Source: Spongilla lacustris
Lineage: Eukaryota; Porifera; Demospongiae; Spongillida; Spongillidae
Length of the DNA stretch: 64,000 nucleotides
Reading direction: 5' to 3'
Assembly: GCA_949361645.1 (NCBI GenBank)
Contig: OX442419.1
Location: forward strand, 9,206,976 to 9,270,975
Shown: in pieces, positions 34,501 to 45,100 of the stretch
Numbering within the stretch: the first letter of the stretch is position 1
How the letters are laid out: each line of letters opens with the position of its first letter
Translations under genes and position numbers: made by a program
Notes under the pieces: model-generated
Seen by the model: only the letters and a program-made list of their open reading frames with translations
The model's database searches: none
Told to the model about the DNA's origin: nothing

Positions 34501-35352
34501 ATGGCATCACAGGACATTCCCCTGCCAGAAATTTCTGTCGAGGAGTTTCACCAGGCCTGGACAAGATTTGAGCTAGCCGCGGTAGCGAAGGAATGGAACG
34601 CTGCCAAACAGCTTTCCGTTGCGCCTGCCCTTTTGCGTGGCAAACTACTGGACTACTACGTTCAACTGGAAGATAGTGAGAAGTCTAGTATGAAGGTGCT
34701 GAAGGCGGCGTTGATGACGCGAAGTGGTATTGCTAAAGAACCTCTATCAGCAGCCAAACTGTTCACGGACCGAGTACAGGGTAGTCAAGAGCGAGTGGGA
34801 GATTATGGTATGGCCCTAAAGAAAGCTTTTAAGGAAGCCTTTCCTGACGAGCTCGTGACATCAGCGGTACTTTTACAGCGTTTCCTTACTGGTTTACGTC
34901 CAGCAATTACGCAGCAAATTTTGCTTCAAAAGCAACCACGTGACTTGGATGAAGCCATTAAAGCGGCAACAGCTGTGGAATATGCGCTGAACTTTGGAAA
35001 GGGGGAAGAGCCTAGCGTGCACGTGGTTCAAACCCAACATGATGACAGGATTAAAGAATTGCATACTCTTCTCCAACAAATGTCCAACCGGTTTGACAGC
35101 GTTGAAGCACAACTCCGTGTTGCAAAGGAGGAAACAGTACCGAAAGATACAAGAAAGGGACGTTTTTCAGGACAGAGACCTGCACCACAAAGTTGCTATG
35201 GGTGCGGCCAGTATGGACACTGGAAACAGGACTGCCCATTGACACGTAAGTGTTACCACTGTGGGGAGGTTGGGCATTTTAAAAAGGAGTGTTCGTTAAA
35301 AGGGAATGGCCCCTCTGGGTGGGTGGACAGAAGGCGGCCAAGGCAGAACTAA
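34501..35352 (+). CDS. Gag polyprotein of the gypsy element
   Basis: 283 residues from an ATG nine bases after the primer site. An acidic start leads into a helical capsid-like region (about residues 10-165) with a conserved Leu-x-x-Phe-Leu-x-Gly-Leu-Arg block. Two CCHC zinc knuckles follow at residues 232-245 and 251-264 (Cys-x2-Cys-x4-His-x4-Cys), which package RNA. The last 63 bases overlap pol in the -1 frame. No lesion seen. It would form the cytoplasmic virus-like particle. Confidence 0.92.
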   Translation: MASQDIPLPEISVEEFHQAWTRFELAAVAKEWNAAKQLSVAPALLRGKLLDYYVQLEDSEKSSMKVLKAALMTRSGIAKEPLSAAKLFTDRVQGSQERVGDYGMALKKAFKEAFPDELVTSAVLLQRFLTGLRPAITQQILLQKQPRDLDEAIKAATAVEYALNFGKGEEPSVHVVQTQHDDRIKELHTLLQQMSNRFDSVEAQLRVAKEETVPKDTRKGRFSGQRPAPQSCYGCGQYGHWKQDCPLTRKCYHCGEVGHFKKECSLKGNGPSGWVDRRRPRQN

Positions 35353-38300
35353 ACCACCGTTTGGTATATGTGTGTAGTGGGAACTCAAACCTAAAGGTAC
35401 AAGGGTATTTGGCAGAAAAGCCAGTTTGTTTTCTTGTGGACTCTGGGGCAGCAATTTCAGTAGTGTGTAGGGATTTACTGTCTGGGTCACAGCTAAAATC
35501 GGTTACAAGGACTTCTGTAGGGCTGGAAGCAATTGGTGCAAATGGTCTCCCATTGAATGTTTGTGGCCAGATTAGGCTTCCAATGACTGTAGAAAGTGTA
35601 GAAAGTGAACATGACTTTCTAGTTGCAAAGAATTTGCCAGTAGAATGTATTCTCGGCATGGACTTTCTTACCAAATACCATGCTGTAATAGATTGTGGGC
35701 AGATGGCACTCAGGCTAACTGGAGCTGATCACAAATTGACATCACAAACCAGTGATGTTAAAGGAGACTTGTCAGTGACATTACCTAAGACATATAACAT
35801 TCCCAGTCGTTGTGTAATGTTAGTCACAGGGTCAGTTCAAAGTCAAGGTAGAGCAATAGAGGGGTTAGTGGAACAGGAGTTGAATATCCATAATACCATT
35901 ATGGTTGCTAGAGGTTTGTGCTGTGCTCAGTCAAATGGTGCTGTGGTGCTCCAGATGGTAAATATAGGCCCTGAAGCAGTGACCCTATACAAAGGAACTA
36001 GAGTAGCGGTGTTCTCACCCAGGAATTACATCATGGTACTGAGTGAGGAGGATGGTGTTAAGGCTGGGGGTGGTTATACTAACAGTAATGGGCCTGTGCC
36101 TGTTGACCTTTCCAAGTCAAACTTATCAGGGGAGCAGAAAAGTAGGCTCTTGAAATTGCTGGAGCAGTTCAGAGAACTTTTCGTGTCAGATGATCATGCA
36201 CTTGGTAGAACATCTATGGTCACCCATAAAATCAAGACAACGGGGCCTCCTATTCAGCAACCACTGAGGCGATTACCAGAAAGTTTGAAGGCGGTGGTCC
36301 ATAAAGAACTGGAGTCAATGCAAAATAAGGGTGTTGTTCGACCAAGTTGTAGTCCCTGGGCTTCACCGATGGTTCTGATACGGAAGAAGGATGGTAAATG
36401 GAGGTTTTGCGTGGACTATAGGAAATTGAATAGTGTAACCGAACGGGATGCATTCCCTTTACCTAGGGTAGATGCAACTTTGGATTCCTTAGCTGGTTCA
36501 AAACTGTTCACAACACTAGATTTAGCATCAGGATATTGGCAAGTCGAGGTGCTGGAGGAGGACAAATCCAAGACTGCCTTCCCAACTCCTTACGGTTTGT
36601 TTGAATTTAACGTTATGCCATTTGGGCTGACAAATGCACCCGCAACGTTCCAACGTCTGATGCAGTGTGTTTTAGCTGGTCTGTCTCCTGAACAGTGCCT
36701 TACATATATAGATGATGTCATTGTTTTCAGTGCTTCATTTGAACAGCATTTGACCCGTCTACGTGCTGTTCTGGAAAGGATTGCAAAGGCTGGTCTTAGG
36801 CTCAAAACGGCAAAGTGTCAGTTTGTTCAACGCCAAGTGAAGTATTTGGGTCATGTGGTATCAGAGCAGGGAATTGAGCCAGACCCTCAGAAAACCCAAG
36901 CTGTAAAGAACTTCCCCATTCCAACCAATGCAACTATGGTTAAGCAATTTTTGGGCTTGTCTAACTACTACCGCCGGTTTATACAGAACTATGCAATTGT
37001 GGCAGAACCTCTTTACAAACTTACCAGGAAGGAAACAGGTTTTCAGTGGTCAGAAACGTGCCAGGATGCTTTTGATACACTAAAAAACAAGCTGATATCA
37101 GCACCTATTTTAGTGTACCCTGAATTTGACAAACCTTTTTTGTTGTACACGGATGCTTCCGACAATGCCATTGGTGGGGTACTGGGACAAAAGCATGTAG
37201 ATGGGGAAAAGGTGATTGCTTACTGGAGCCGACAGCTGCATAAAGCGGAAAGGCAGTATTCAACAGTGGAAAAAGAGGCTCTAGCAGCAGTGAGTGCAGT
37301 GAAGGAGTTCTATCCGTACCTGTATGGATTTCCCTTTACCTTGATTACTGATCATAATCCACTGGTATCCCTGAAGGGGCTGAAAGATATTGGGGGCAGG
37401 CTATCTAGATGGATAATATTTCTTCAGCAGTTCAATATGGAGTTTAGATACAAGCCGGGGAAGGAGCATTCCAATGCTGACTGCATGTCAAGGTACTTTC
37501 CACAGGATGCTCCACTGATCTCGTTTGCTAGCCAGTTGGATCTGAATGATATGGAAAGTATCAAGCAAGCCCAAGCAGCTGATGCACAGTTAATAGAGCT
37601 GTCAAAAGCATTAAAAACTAGCAGGCCTCCAAAAGGTCTGGAGCGGTTGTATCGCACTGCAGTGATGAAAGAGGGGGTATTGTACAGGAAATACCGGAAA
37701 ACATCTAAAGACGAACCTATCTTGCAATTGTTAGTACCAACAAATATGAAACTGCTTGTTCTGCGAGAACTACATGACCAGTCTGGCCATCTGGGTATTA
37801 CTAAAACTTTAGATAAGGTCCGCTCTCGTTTTTACTGGACTGGCTATGAAGCTGACATCGAACATCATATTCAGGAATGTGTGAAATGCCAACAGAGGAA
37901 AATGCCACAACCATCATGCCCTGCACCTTTGGGCACAATTGAAGCCAATTACCCATTTCAAAAGTTATCCTGGGATCTGATGGGTCCCTTGCCTCCATCA
38001 AAACAATACCGATACATCCTGGTAGTTTCGGATATCTTCACAAAGTGGGTCGAAGTTTTTCCATTGGAACGCACAGACTCCAAGACACTGGCTTCAGCTT
38101 TGGTGAATGAAGTTATATGCCGATACGGCGTCCCCTCAGTATTGCATAGTGATCAAGGGTCTAACTTCACTAGTGAAGTCATGAAAGAGGTATGCAGTCT
38201 GTTAGGTATCAAGCGGACACAAACATCTGCATATCATCCCCAAGGAAATGGACAGACTGAAAGGTTTAACAGGACACTAGAAGCCATGCTGGCAAAGTCA

Positions 38301-39281
38301 GTTGAGGAGCACCAGAGTGATTGGAGTGATTACATTCCAAAACTCATGATGGCATATAGAACTTCAGTACATGAAACAACCAAACTGTCTCCATTTTTCC
38401 TCAACTTTGGAAGGTCACCGTGCCTACCTATTGATGTTATGATGGGTAGAGGTGAAGCACATGATGGTGCAGGCAGTAGGAAGGTGTCAGACTACACAAG
38501 ACAATTACGCAACACTTTGAAAGTAGCATATGATACTGTTCGTTCCAATGTGCTAAGGTCAAAACAGAAACAGAAGGTGAACTATGAGAAAGATGGAATA
38601 TCTGAAGAATTCTCTGTGGGAGACAGGGTTTGGCTATTTATTCCAGCAGTGAAAACAGGAAGGACCAAGAAGTTAGCAAGTTTGTGGCGGGGGCCATATA
38701 CGGTAATTGACAGAACAGGACATGTAAATTATAGGATTCAGCTCATTGGTACTACCAAGACATTAATAGTTCACAGAAACAGACTAAAACTCTGCTATGG
38801 TGAACCAGGTGTACAGGAAACACGACATAAGCAAACAGACAGTCTCAACCAGGCATTAAGTACTCCAGATGAACTTGGGGGTCCTAGTATTGAAATTGAC
38901 AGTCAGCCGGCTAATGATGCTATTTTGGATGAGGAACCTGTAGATGAGGTGGGAGGAGCAAATAGACTGGAAGCAGAAGAAACTGAGAGAGAGGAGGACG
39001 ATCAAATTGCACAAGGAGTTCAAAGTGAAGAGGATAACCAGGATATTGTTCGTGAGGAAATTGAGATGGAAGCAGAAGAGGATGAGAGAGGGGTGGATGA
39101 TCAGGCGGCACCAGAGGACGAAGACTATGATAACCAGGATATTGTGAGAAATGAGATTGAGGATAACTCAGAAGAGGACGAGGACAGTGAAAGTATGGGG
39201 GCACAGGAAATAGTGCAAAATCAGAGGCCACAGCGTATTCGCCGCCCACCGGAACGATATCGTGATTTTGTGCCAAGTTAA
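35289..39281 (+). CDS. Pol polyprotein of the gypsy element (PR-RT-RH-IN)
   Basis: 1,330 codons, in the -1 frame relative to gag. The pol frame is first open at 35283, and the nominal GTG at 35289 is unlikely to be a true start. Aspartic protease: Asp51-Ser-Gly-Ala. Reverse transcriptase: catalytic Tyr473-Ile-Asp-Asp. RNase H: Thr-Asp-Ala-Ser, Glu in Val-Glu-Lys-Glu and Thr-Asp-His-Asn. Integrase: HHCC zinc finger from His829, catalytic Asp896, Asp955 and Glu991 with the D,D35E spacing, and a Gly-Pro-Tyr (GPY/F) module. The C-terminus is an acidic tail of about 150 residues ending in a basic Arg-Arg-Pro-Pro-Glu-Arg-Tyr segment. All catalytic residues are present. Expression probably needs -1 frameshifting in 35283-35352; a run T-TAA-AAG-GG (35296-35304) is the best slip candidate but is not a canonical heptamer. 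Confidence 0.95.
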   Translation: MFVKREWPLWVGGQKAAKAELNHRLVYVCSGNSNLKVQGYLAEKPVCFLVDSGAAISVVCRDLLSGSQLKSVTRTSVGLEAIGANGLPLNVCGQIRLPMTVESVESEHDFLVAKNLPVECILGMDFLTKYHAVIDCGQMALRLTGADHKLTSQTSDVKGDLSVTLPKTYNIPSRCVMLVTGSVQSQGRAIEGLVEQELNIHNTIMVARGLCCAQSNGAVVLQMVNIGPEAVTLYKGTRVAVFSPRNYIMVLSEEDGVKAGGGYTNSNGPVPVDLSKSNLSGEQKSRLLKLLEQFRELFVSDDHALGRTSMVTHKIKTTGPPIQQPLRRLPESLKAVVHKELESMQNKGVVRPSCSPWASPMVLIRKKDGKWRFCVDYRKLNSVTERDAFPLPRVDATLDSLAGSKLFTTLDLASGYWQVEVLEEDKSKTAFPTPYGLFEFNVMPFGLTNAPATFQRLMQCVLAGLSPEQCLTYIDDVIVFSASFEQHLTRLRAVLERIAKAGLRLKTAKCQFVQRQVKYLGHVVSEQGIEPDPQKTQAVKNFPIPTNATMVKQFLGLSNYYRRFIQNYAIVAEPLYKLTRKETGFQWSETCQDAFDTLKNKLISAPILVYPEFDKPFLLYTDASDNAIGGVLGQKHVDGEKVIAYWSRQLHKAERQYSTVEKEALAAVSAVKEFYPYLYGFPFTLITDHNPLVSLKGLKDIGGRLSRWIIFLQQFNMEFRYKPGKEHSNADCMSRYFPQDAPLISFASQLDLNDMESIKQAQAADAQLIELSKALKTSRPPKGLERLYRTAVMKEGVLYRKYRKTSKDEPILQLLVPTNMKLLVLRELHDQSGHLGITKTLDKVRSRFYWTGYEADIEHHIQECVKCQQRKMPQPSCPAPLGTIEANYPFQKLSWDLMGPLPPSKQYRYILVVSDIFTKWVEVFPLERTDSKTLASALVNEVICRYGVPSVLHSDQGSNFTSEVMKEVCSLLGIKRTQTSAYHPQGNGQTERFNRTLEAMLAKSVEEHQSDWSDYIPKLMMAYRTSVHETTKLSPFFLNFGRSPCLPIDVMMGRGEAHDGAGSRKVSDYTRQLRNTLKVAYDTVRSNVLRSKQKQKVNYEKDGISEEFSVGDRVWLFIPAVKTGRTKKLASLWRGPYTVIDRTGHVNYRIQLIGTTKTLIVHRNRLKLCYGEPGVQETRHKQTDSLNQALSTPDELGGPSIEIDSQPANDAILDEEPVDEVGGANRLEAEETEREEDDQIAQGVQSEEDNQDIVREEIEMEAEEDERGVDDQAAPEDEDYDNQDIVRNEIEDNSEEDEDSESMGAQEIVQNQRPQRIRRPPERYRDFVPS

Positions 39282-39311
39282 GTTTAGTGGTCTTGCGTGG
39301 ACGCAAGAACT

Positions 39312-39321
39312 GAAGGAGGAG
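39312..39321 (+). promoter_or_regulatory. Polypurine tract
   Basis: GAAGGAGGAG lies three bases before the 3' LTR, in the usual place for plus-strand priming. Confidence 0.75.
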
Positions 39322-39324
39322 TTA

Positions 39325-39460
39325 TGTGACATTATGCAACTGTGTACTATATTTAGGTATAGTTTTTATATGTACCTCTGCGCATGCGTGTTCACTTCTG
39401 GTGTCAGTATTTTTGGTGCATGTGCTCGGACTAAATGGGAAGAGTCTTTCACGTGTAACA
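39325..39460 (+). repeat. 3' LTR
   Basis: 136 bp, matching 34340-34475 without visible differences. Confidence 0.93.
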
Positions 39461-39840
39461 TGTGTATGTGTGTGTGTGTGTGCGTGTGTGTTTGTGTCCA
39501 AATTATTATTATTTATATCTGATGTATATGGATGTACATGTAAGTACGACTGTGTACAGGTATATGTGTGGACATCATTGGTGTGTGTGCCCATGTTTGA
39601 AGCACACAATACACAGCTCTACATCAGCGTGTGTAGTGTGCACATGATGGAGACACTTGTGAATATGTGCATCACCACCAGTAGAGCTACTACATTGAGT
39701 GTCCACACTGTAACTGAGCGTGCGTGACTTGCTGGAAGTGTCCAAGCACGTGTGTGGTGTGTGTGTCCCACAGGTCAGCTATACACATGGTAAACAAAGG
39801 GACAGAGATGCTACACAAATGGACAATGCTCAGTGGTTCA
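39461..39840. other. GT-rich flank and unique sequence
   Basis: The remainder of the GT microsatellite (39461-39492), then a GTGTGTG-rich but non-repetitive stretch. No gene. Confidence 0.6.
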
Positions 39841-40806
39841 TATAGGGAGAAAGCCAATAGTATAGGGAGAAGGCCAACTGTATAGGAAATAGTATAGGGA
39901 TAAGGCCGACAGTACACATGTAGGTAGAAAGTCAACAGTATAGGGAGAAAGCCAACAGCATAGGGAGACGGCCAACTGTATAGGGATAAGGTCAACCATA
40001 TAGGGAGAAGGGTCAACAGTATAGGGAGAAGGCCAACTGTATAGTAATAGTATAGGGAGAAGGCCAACAGTATAGGGAGAAGACCAACAGTATAGGGAAA
40101 AGGCCAACAGTATAGGGAGAAGGCCAACAGTATAGGGAGAAGGCCAACAGTATAGGGAGAAGGCCAACAGTATATAGCAGCTTATTATAAAGAGAAGGCC
40201 ACCAGCATAGGAAGAAGGCCAAGAGTATATAGGGAGAAGGCTAACAGTATAGGGAGAAGGCCAATGTATAGGGAGAAGGCTAACAGTATAGGGAGAAGGC
40301 CAATGTATAGGGAGAAGGCCAATGTATAGGGAGAAGGGCCAACAGTATAGGGAGAAGGCCAACTGTATACAGGGAGAAGGCCAACTGTATAGGGAGCAGG
40401 CCAACTGTATAGGGAGCAGGCCAACAGTATAGCGAGAAGGCCACCAGTCTAACACTACAGGAAGAAGACCAACAGTATAGGGAGAAGGCCAACAGTATAG
40501 GGAGAAGGCCAACAGTATAGGGAGAAGGCTAACAGTATAAAGGCTAACAGTATAGGGAGAAGGCCAATGTATAGGGAGAAGGCTAACAGTACAGGGAGAA
40601 GGCCAATGTATAGGGAGAAGGCTAACAGTATAGGGAGAAGGCCAATGTATAGGGAGAAGGCCAATGTATAGGGAGAAGGGCCAACAGTATAGGGAGAAGG
40701 CCAACTGTATATAGGGAGAAGGCCAACTGTATAGGGAGCAGGCCAACAGTATAGCGAGAAGGCCACCAGTTTAACACTACAGGAAGAAGACCAACAGTAT
40801 AAGGAG
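39841..40806. repeat. 20-bp minisatellite array (TATAGGGAGAAGGCCAACAG)
   Basis: Roughly 45 units of about 20 bp with variants (AACTG, AATG, AGCAGG). A higher-order duplication is visible: the series at 40215-40480 recurs at 40540-40800 with the same order of variants and the same GCCACCAGT-TAACACTACAGGAAGAAG segment. Related units lie at 32898-33006 and 42340-42410. The absence of stops gives long artefactual open frames on the minus strand. Confidence 0.97.
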
Positions 40807-40807
40807 A

Positions 40808-42328
40808 CACTGTGCAAAAAGTTTGTTATACGATAGTGTATATTTATGCGTATATTTGAGGAATGCGCAAAATATAACCTGTGTAGTATATTTGAAGTGC
40901 ACGACCGCGTATATTTGAGAATACGCAAGTGTCAAATACGTCACCGTTTATATAAGCACACCTTCAAAATATACGATAGTGTATTCTTAAGAGTATATTT
41001 GAATATACTGTAGTGAGTTATACTACTGCATTCCATAAAATCCCACTGTTTACATAAGTATACCACAGAATTGATTCATGAGTGGTCAGACCCGTACCCG
41101 GACCCACGTGAGGTAAGAAGGTGTGTAGGCATCGAAGCTGCTGGACGTCAAAGGTTAGCTATATACATGTATGTCTGCTTGGTGTACCCGTATATACGGC
41201 GGTAAATTTTGTGAGCGGTAGGCCGGGCTCATGGTGCATGGCTATGGCCTATGCTAACTCGCCAGTTGAGTTTGGTCATGATCACATCGGATCCCAGTAA
41301 ATGCTACAATGGAAGCAGTAGAATGCTTACACAGTAGACCTCTATTGGACCCCTGTACAAATGTTTGTGTAGTACGATACAAAAGTGCTCCAATTAGAAA
41401 TGTGGTTAAGTAACCGTGCATGTGATTTGTAGATTTTAGGCGGGCTGTTTCATGGTCGTGTTGCTTTGGTATGAACAGACAGAAGGACTGTAAGAATCGC
41501 GCTGAGATCAGGGTTTTGATCGTTAAATGGCAATAGTTTGTCTTTCCAGAGTGTACAAGTTACCGGTATTATGTGTTGCAGTTGCTAAAGAATGAATTCA
41601 CCTTTCTCTATTTGCACTAGGTTGGCAAGTGTCCTAAGTGTTCCCGTTCGGTTGAACAACCGAAATGATAGAACAGCAGGCACAATGGAGCGCGATATAA
41701 AAAGGTATAGGCCTATTCATTTGTTGTGTTTTGCTAAGGTTTTTTTTTTAACTTGCAGACTCCGACCGGACGGTACGGTAAGTGTTATATTAACCCGCAC
41801 TGTTCCATTGTTTTAAGTCAAACATCGGAGATAGGAGACAAGAAAGGTAAGCATATCACTTACCCGATAATGTATCTGTTGCTTTATATATAGAATTGTG
41901 TATAAACAGAACGAGGATATGATATGTGGTGAGTGAAATATATTTTTTTACGATCTGAATTTATTGTTCGTATTCTGTACAGGTGCCTTGGATCGAATAT
42001 ATGCAGATTGCCGCCTCGGACTGTTAGTTTGTTGTTTTGTTGTACATGTGCAAAATGATTAAAATTTTAAATTGACTAAACTGGATCGGGAACGAGGGGT
42101 GGGAGTGGTTGGAGGATAATATACGGAATATGAAGCACTTAGTATACGGTGACCGACAACGTAGCCACAAAGTGAATTCAACGGTTTGCTAAGCAACCAC
42201 AAATGTCGCGTGATCGGTTATATTTGAATATACGCACCTGCGTATATGGTTCTATGTGTATATTTAAGGTGTATATTCAAATATACGCTATAGAATACGC
42301 TATCGTATAACAAAGTTTTTGCACAGTG
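40808..42328. mobile_element. CACTA-like non-autonomous transposon inserted in the minisatellite
   Basis: The inverted ends CACTGTGCAAAAA-TTTGTTATACGATAG agree at all but two of about 34 positions. AGA lies directly outside both ends (40805-40807 and 42329-42331). CACTG ends with a 3-bp duplication fit the CACTA/EnSpm group. Minisatellite sequence is on both sides, so the element split the array. Subterminal TATATTTGA words repeat near both ends. No transposase found; the 1,521 bp include short open frames only. Confidence 0.75.
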
Positions 42329-42339
42329 AGACGGGCAAT

Positions 42340-42410
42340 TAACGGTCCGGGAGAAGGCCAACAGTACAGGGAGAATTCCATACAGTACTAGTATAGGGAG
42401 AAGGCCATAT
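42340..42410. repeat. Minisatellite remainder right of the CACTA-like element
   Basis: Three to four degenerate units of GGGAGAAGGCCAACAGTACA. Confidence 0.8.
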
Positions 42411-43289
42411 CTCCTCCCCCTTCACTGCATCGAATATATGCCTGTTCTGCACATACTAAATTCACACAGTATACTCACCAAAACACCTGAATCTCAGAAG
42501 TTGAAATCATGCAGGGCAATCCGTTTATTGCTACCTCCACATCTCCAAAGCTACGATTGTGTATTATCATTAATAATTCATCTGCAATTAACAGTTAACT
42601 AGTTGCAACGTACGTAATAACTGTAACTTAATCCCAGATGACGCAAGGTATTACATTATGACATATTGTTTATGAATAAATTATGCGCGGTAGAAATTAA
42701 TTTTTTGTCTTCATTTTACTACACGAATGGTTCATTTCATAATTATTTAAAACACAGATTCACAATCACACCGATTTATACTAAATTATAAATGTGTTTA
42801 AAATTCAATTTAAAAATAAAAGCATGATGACCGCCTATTTATGGGCCATTTCTCCATATGTGAGGCTAGCCTGAAATCATAGATTATTAATCTATGCTGA
42901 AATATAAAAAGATGGGTGGATTATTTACATCCATCCGTGCAATCGAGAAAAGAAGGCATCATGCAGAGGCACAGAAAGAGAGCAATTATGGTTTCTCGAT
43001 ATTATGGCAATGGCCATCCAATTCACATTAAATGGCCTCATTACCAATCTTGTTGTACACCAATTGATTTCGTTTACAGCCTTCCAAAGTTGCACTGGTG
43101 TCGATTCCTCTCCCCAAATCTTTATCTTCTTCCACCCCGCCATTTTAATAATGTCCCAGCGCATGCCCAATTGCTATCCCCATCTAATACCACAATCGAA
43201 CCATGGTCTGGTGGCACCCCATACAGTGCCCCTACCCCTATATCAATCCCCGCATACAATGGGGGTTGATATGAGGGTAAAGTAAATAT
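42411..43289. other. Non-coding AT-rich interval
   Basis: No gene recognised. A perfect palindrome, ATAGATTAATAATCTAT-like (CATAGATTATTAATCTATG), lies near 42877-42895. Confidence 0.5.
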
Positions 43290-43476
43290 GGGAAAATATG
43301 CCCTATTCATAGTGATATTAGGTTTTGTGTTCCTAGCGATTGCCTCAAACCACCGCTCGCTAAGAGATTCACTCTTTGTGAAAGGATTCTATCACAAATT
43401 AAATCTTATGAGCGGTTGGCTAAGGCCGATCGCTAGAAACTAGCCTAGCATCGCTATGAATAGGGCATATTTTCCC
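43290..43476. mobile_element. Short MITE with GGGAAAATATGCCCTATTCATAG ends
   Basis: The 23-base inverted ends match perfectly, followed inside by similar CTAGCGAT segments. 187 bp. A 13-base direct repeat, TTGATATGAGGGT, lies outside both ends (43266-43278 and 43481-43493), but 11 and 4 bases away from the termini. Confidence 0.75.
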
Positions 43477-44254
43477 AAGCTTGATATGAGGGTGTGCTAA
43501 GTTCCCTCGCGCCTTCGATATGTTCGACACTGGCGGACATCAGTCATGTAGAACTTGATAGAATCTCGCGTGTTAAAACTCCCAGTGCCCAGGCCAGTTC
43601 CAAATCAATAACATCATGATCATCATCATCATGTTACACATACAAAACAAAACATCAGTAAATGTCCGTTAATGTCTGTAAATGTTTCAAGGCCGAAGTG
43701 AGCTTGCTACAACAGAAAGGAACCAAAAGCCGGAGGACTGGACAGAGCACATGGGTAAATGCTTTTTACACTAAGTACATGTAACTAAGTACACATGTAT
43801 ACATACATCTCTTCACTGGCGTACACTCAATGACTGGTTAGGACACCCCACTGTAGACCCTCAGCCATGTTGCCTAAACAATCTCTATGCTCCACCCCGT
43901 TAATTGATATGCAGTGATGTTGGCCCCACCCCGAACATGCCCAGGACTTGAGGACTATCATCCATAACATGTCTGCATTGTACTTGTGTGTTGTGTCCAT
44001 ACCCATGGGGAGATGACAAGCTTTCTGACTGTCAGGTCCCCAGTCCACTAGATGCAAAGCACCCTTTATGGCTACAGTTGTCATGACACAGTGCTTTGGG
44101 GACACTCAATGACTGGTTAGGAGTGTGTTTCCACTCAGGTGACACTGTTGGTATCCACCCCTCCAACTGTCTTGCCTAAACGATCACAATGTTCCACACC
44201 CAGCTAATATGCCACAGTAGCAGTGGCCGCCACACAATGTAAACACTAGAAACA
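43477..44254. other. Non-coding interval with diverged duplication
   Basis: CACTCAATGACTGGTTAGGA and CCTAAAC-ATC occur twice (about 43825 and 44104), suggesting an old tandem duplication of about 280 bp. No gene. Confidence 0.5.
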
Positions 44255-44545
44255 CACCATCATTAGAGATACACACCATCATTAGAGACACACACACCAT
44301 CATTAGAACACACCATCATTAGAGACACACACCATCATTAGAGACACACACACCATCATCACACACACCATCATTAGAGACACACACCATCATTGAAGAC
44401 ACACACCATCATTAGAGACACAAACCATCATTAGAGACACACACACCATCATTAGAGACACACACACCATCATTAGAGACACACACCATCATTAGAGACA
44501 CACACACCATCACACACACCATCATTAGAGACACACACCATATAC
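44255..44545. repeat. 19-21 bp minisatellite (CACACCATCATTAGAGACA)
   Basis: About 15 units with variable numbers of CA. Units are partly deleted in places. Confidence 0.95.
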
Positions 44546-44930
44546 ACTCTAGACCCCTCTCACCATTGCTACCACCAACCTCATAAAGTGCGCAGAGTAA
44601 AATAGGCAGGCCACTGGTAAAAAACCTCAATGCTACCGACCTCTAGTAAAACACCTCTGCCTTTTATTTATTTTTTAACTACAAACGCTATCTCAGCATA
44701 TCCGGGCCTATGGGCTATAAGGGTGAGGGCGGGCCTCTCTAAGAATACAAGGGGCATACCCCAAAAGTATACAAGGCAGACATACCAAATCTCACACCTC
44801 ACGCTCACACGCCTAATGAAAGTTCACAGTGGATATAAAACACACATTTACAGCACCTAAACGCAATACATCAGGTGTAGCTGGATTTGTTAGCGGATCA
44901 GCCGACTGTTCCCCGGTCTAGCTGGGCTTA
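44546..44930. other. Non-coding interval
   Basis: I see no gene or element here. Confidence 0.5.
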
Positions 44931-44953
44931 GTTTAGGGTTAGGGTTAGGGTTA
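44931..44953. repeat. Interstitial telomere-type repeat (TTAGGG)3
   Basis: TTTAGGGTTAGGGTTAGGGTTA, the metazoan telomere motif, three full copies, directly joined to the 30-bp tandem array. Confidence 0.9.
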
Positions 44954-45100
44954 TGCATAAGTGCGTACAAAGGACACACCCTATGCATAAGTGCGTACAA
45001 AGGACACACCCTATGCATAAGTGTGTACAAAGGACACACCCTATGCATAAGTGCGTACAAAGGACACACCCTATGCATAAGTGCGTACAAAGGACACCCC
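44951..45100. repeat. 30-bp tandem repeat, 5 units
   Basis: The unit ATGCATAAGTGCGTACAAAG followed by GACACACCCT repeats five times at exactly 30-base spacing, with one substitution in unit 3. Confidence 0.97.

Noticed and set aside
35277..35283. T-TTT-AAA as a frameshift heptamer for gag-pol
   Set aside because: It overlaps the pol-frame stop at 35280-35282 and the second codon would not re-pair after slippage.
39838..40928. Long minus-strand open frames with repeated Trp-Pro-Ser-Pro-Tyr peptides
   Set aside because: They arise because the 20-bp minisatellite lacks stops in some frames; length changes of the units shift the frame, and nothing else indicates a gene.
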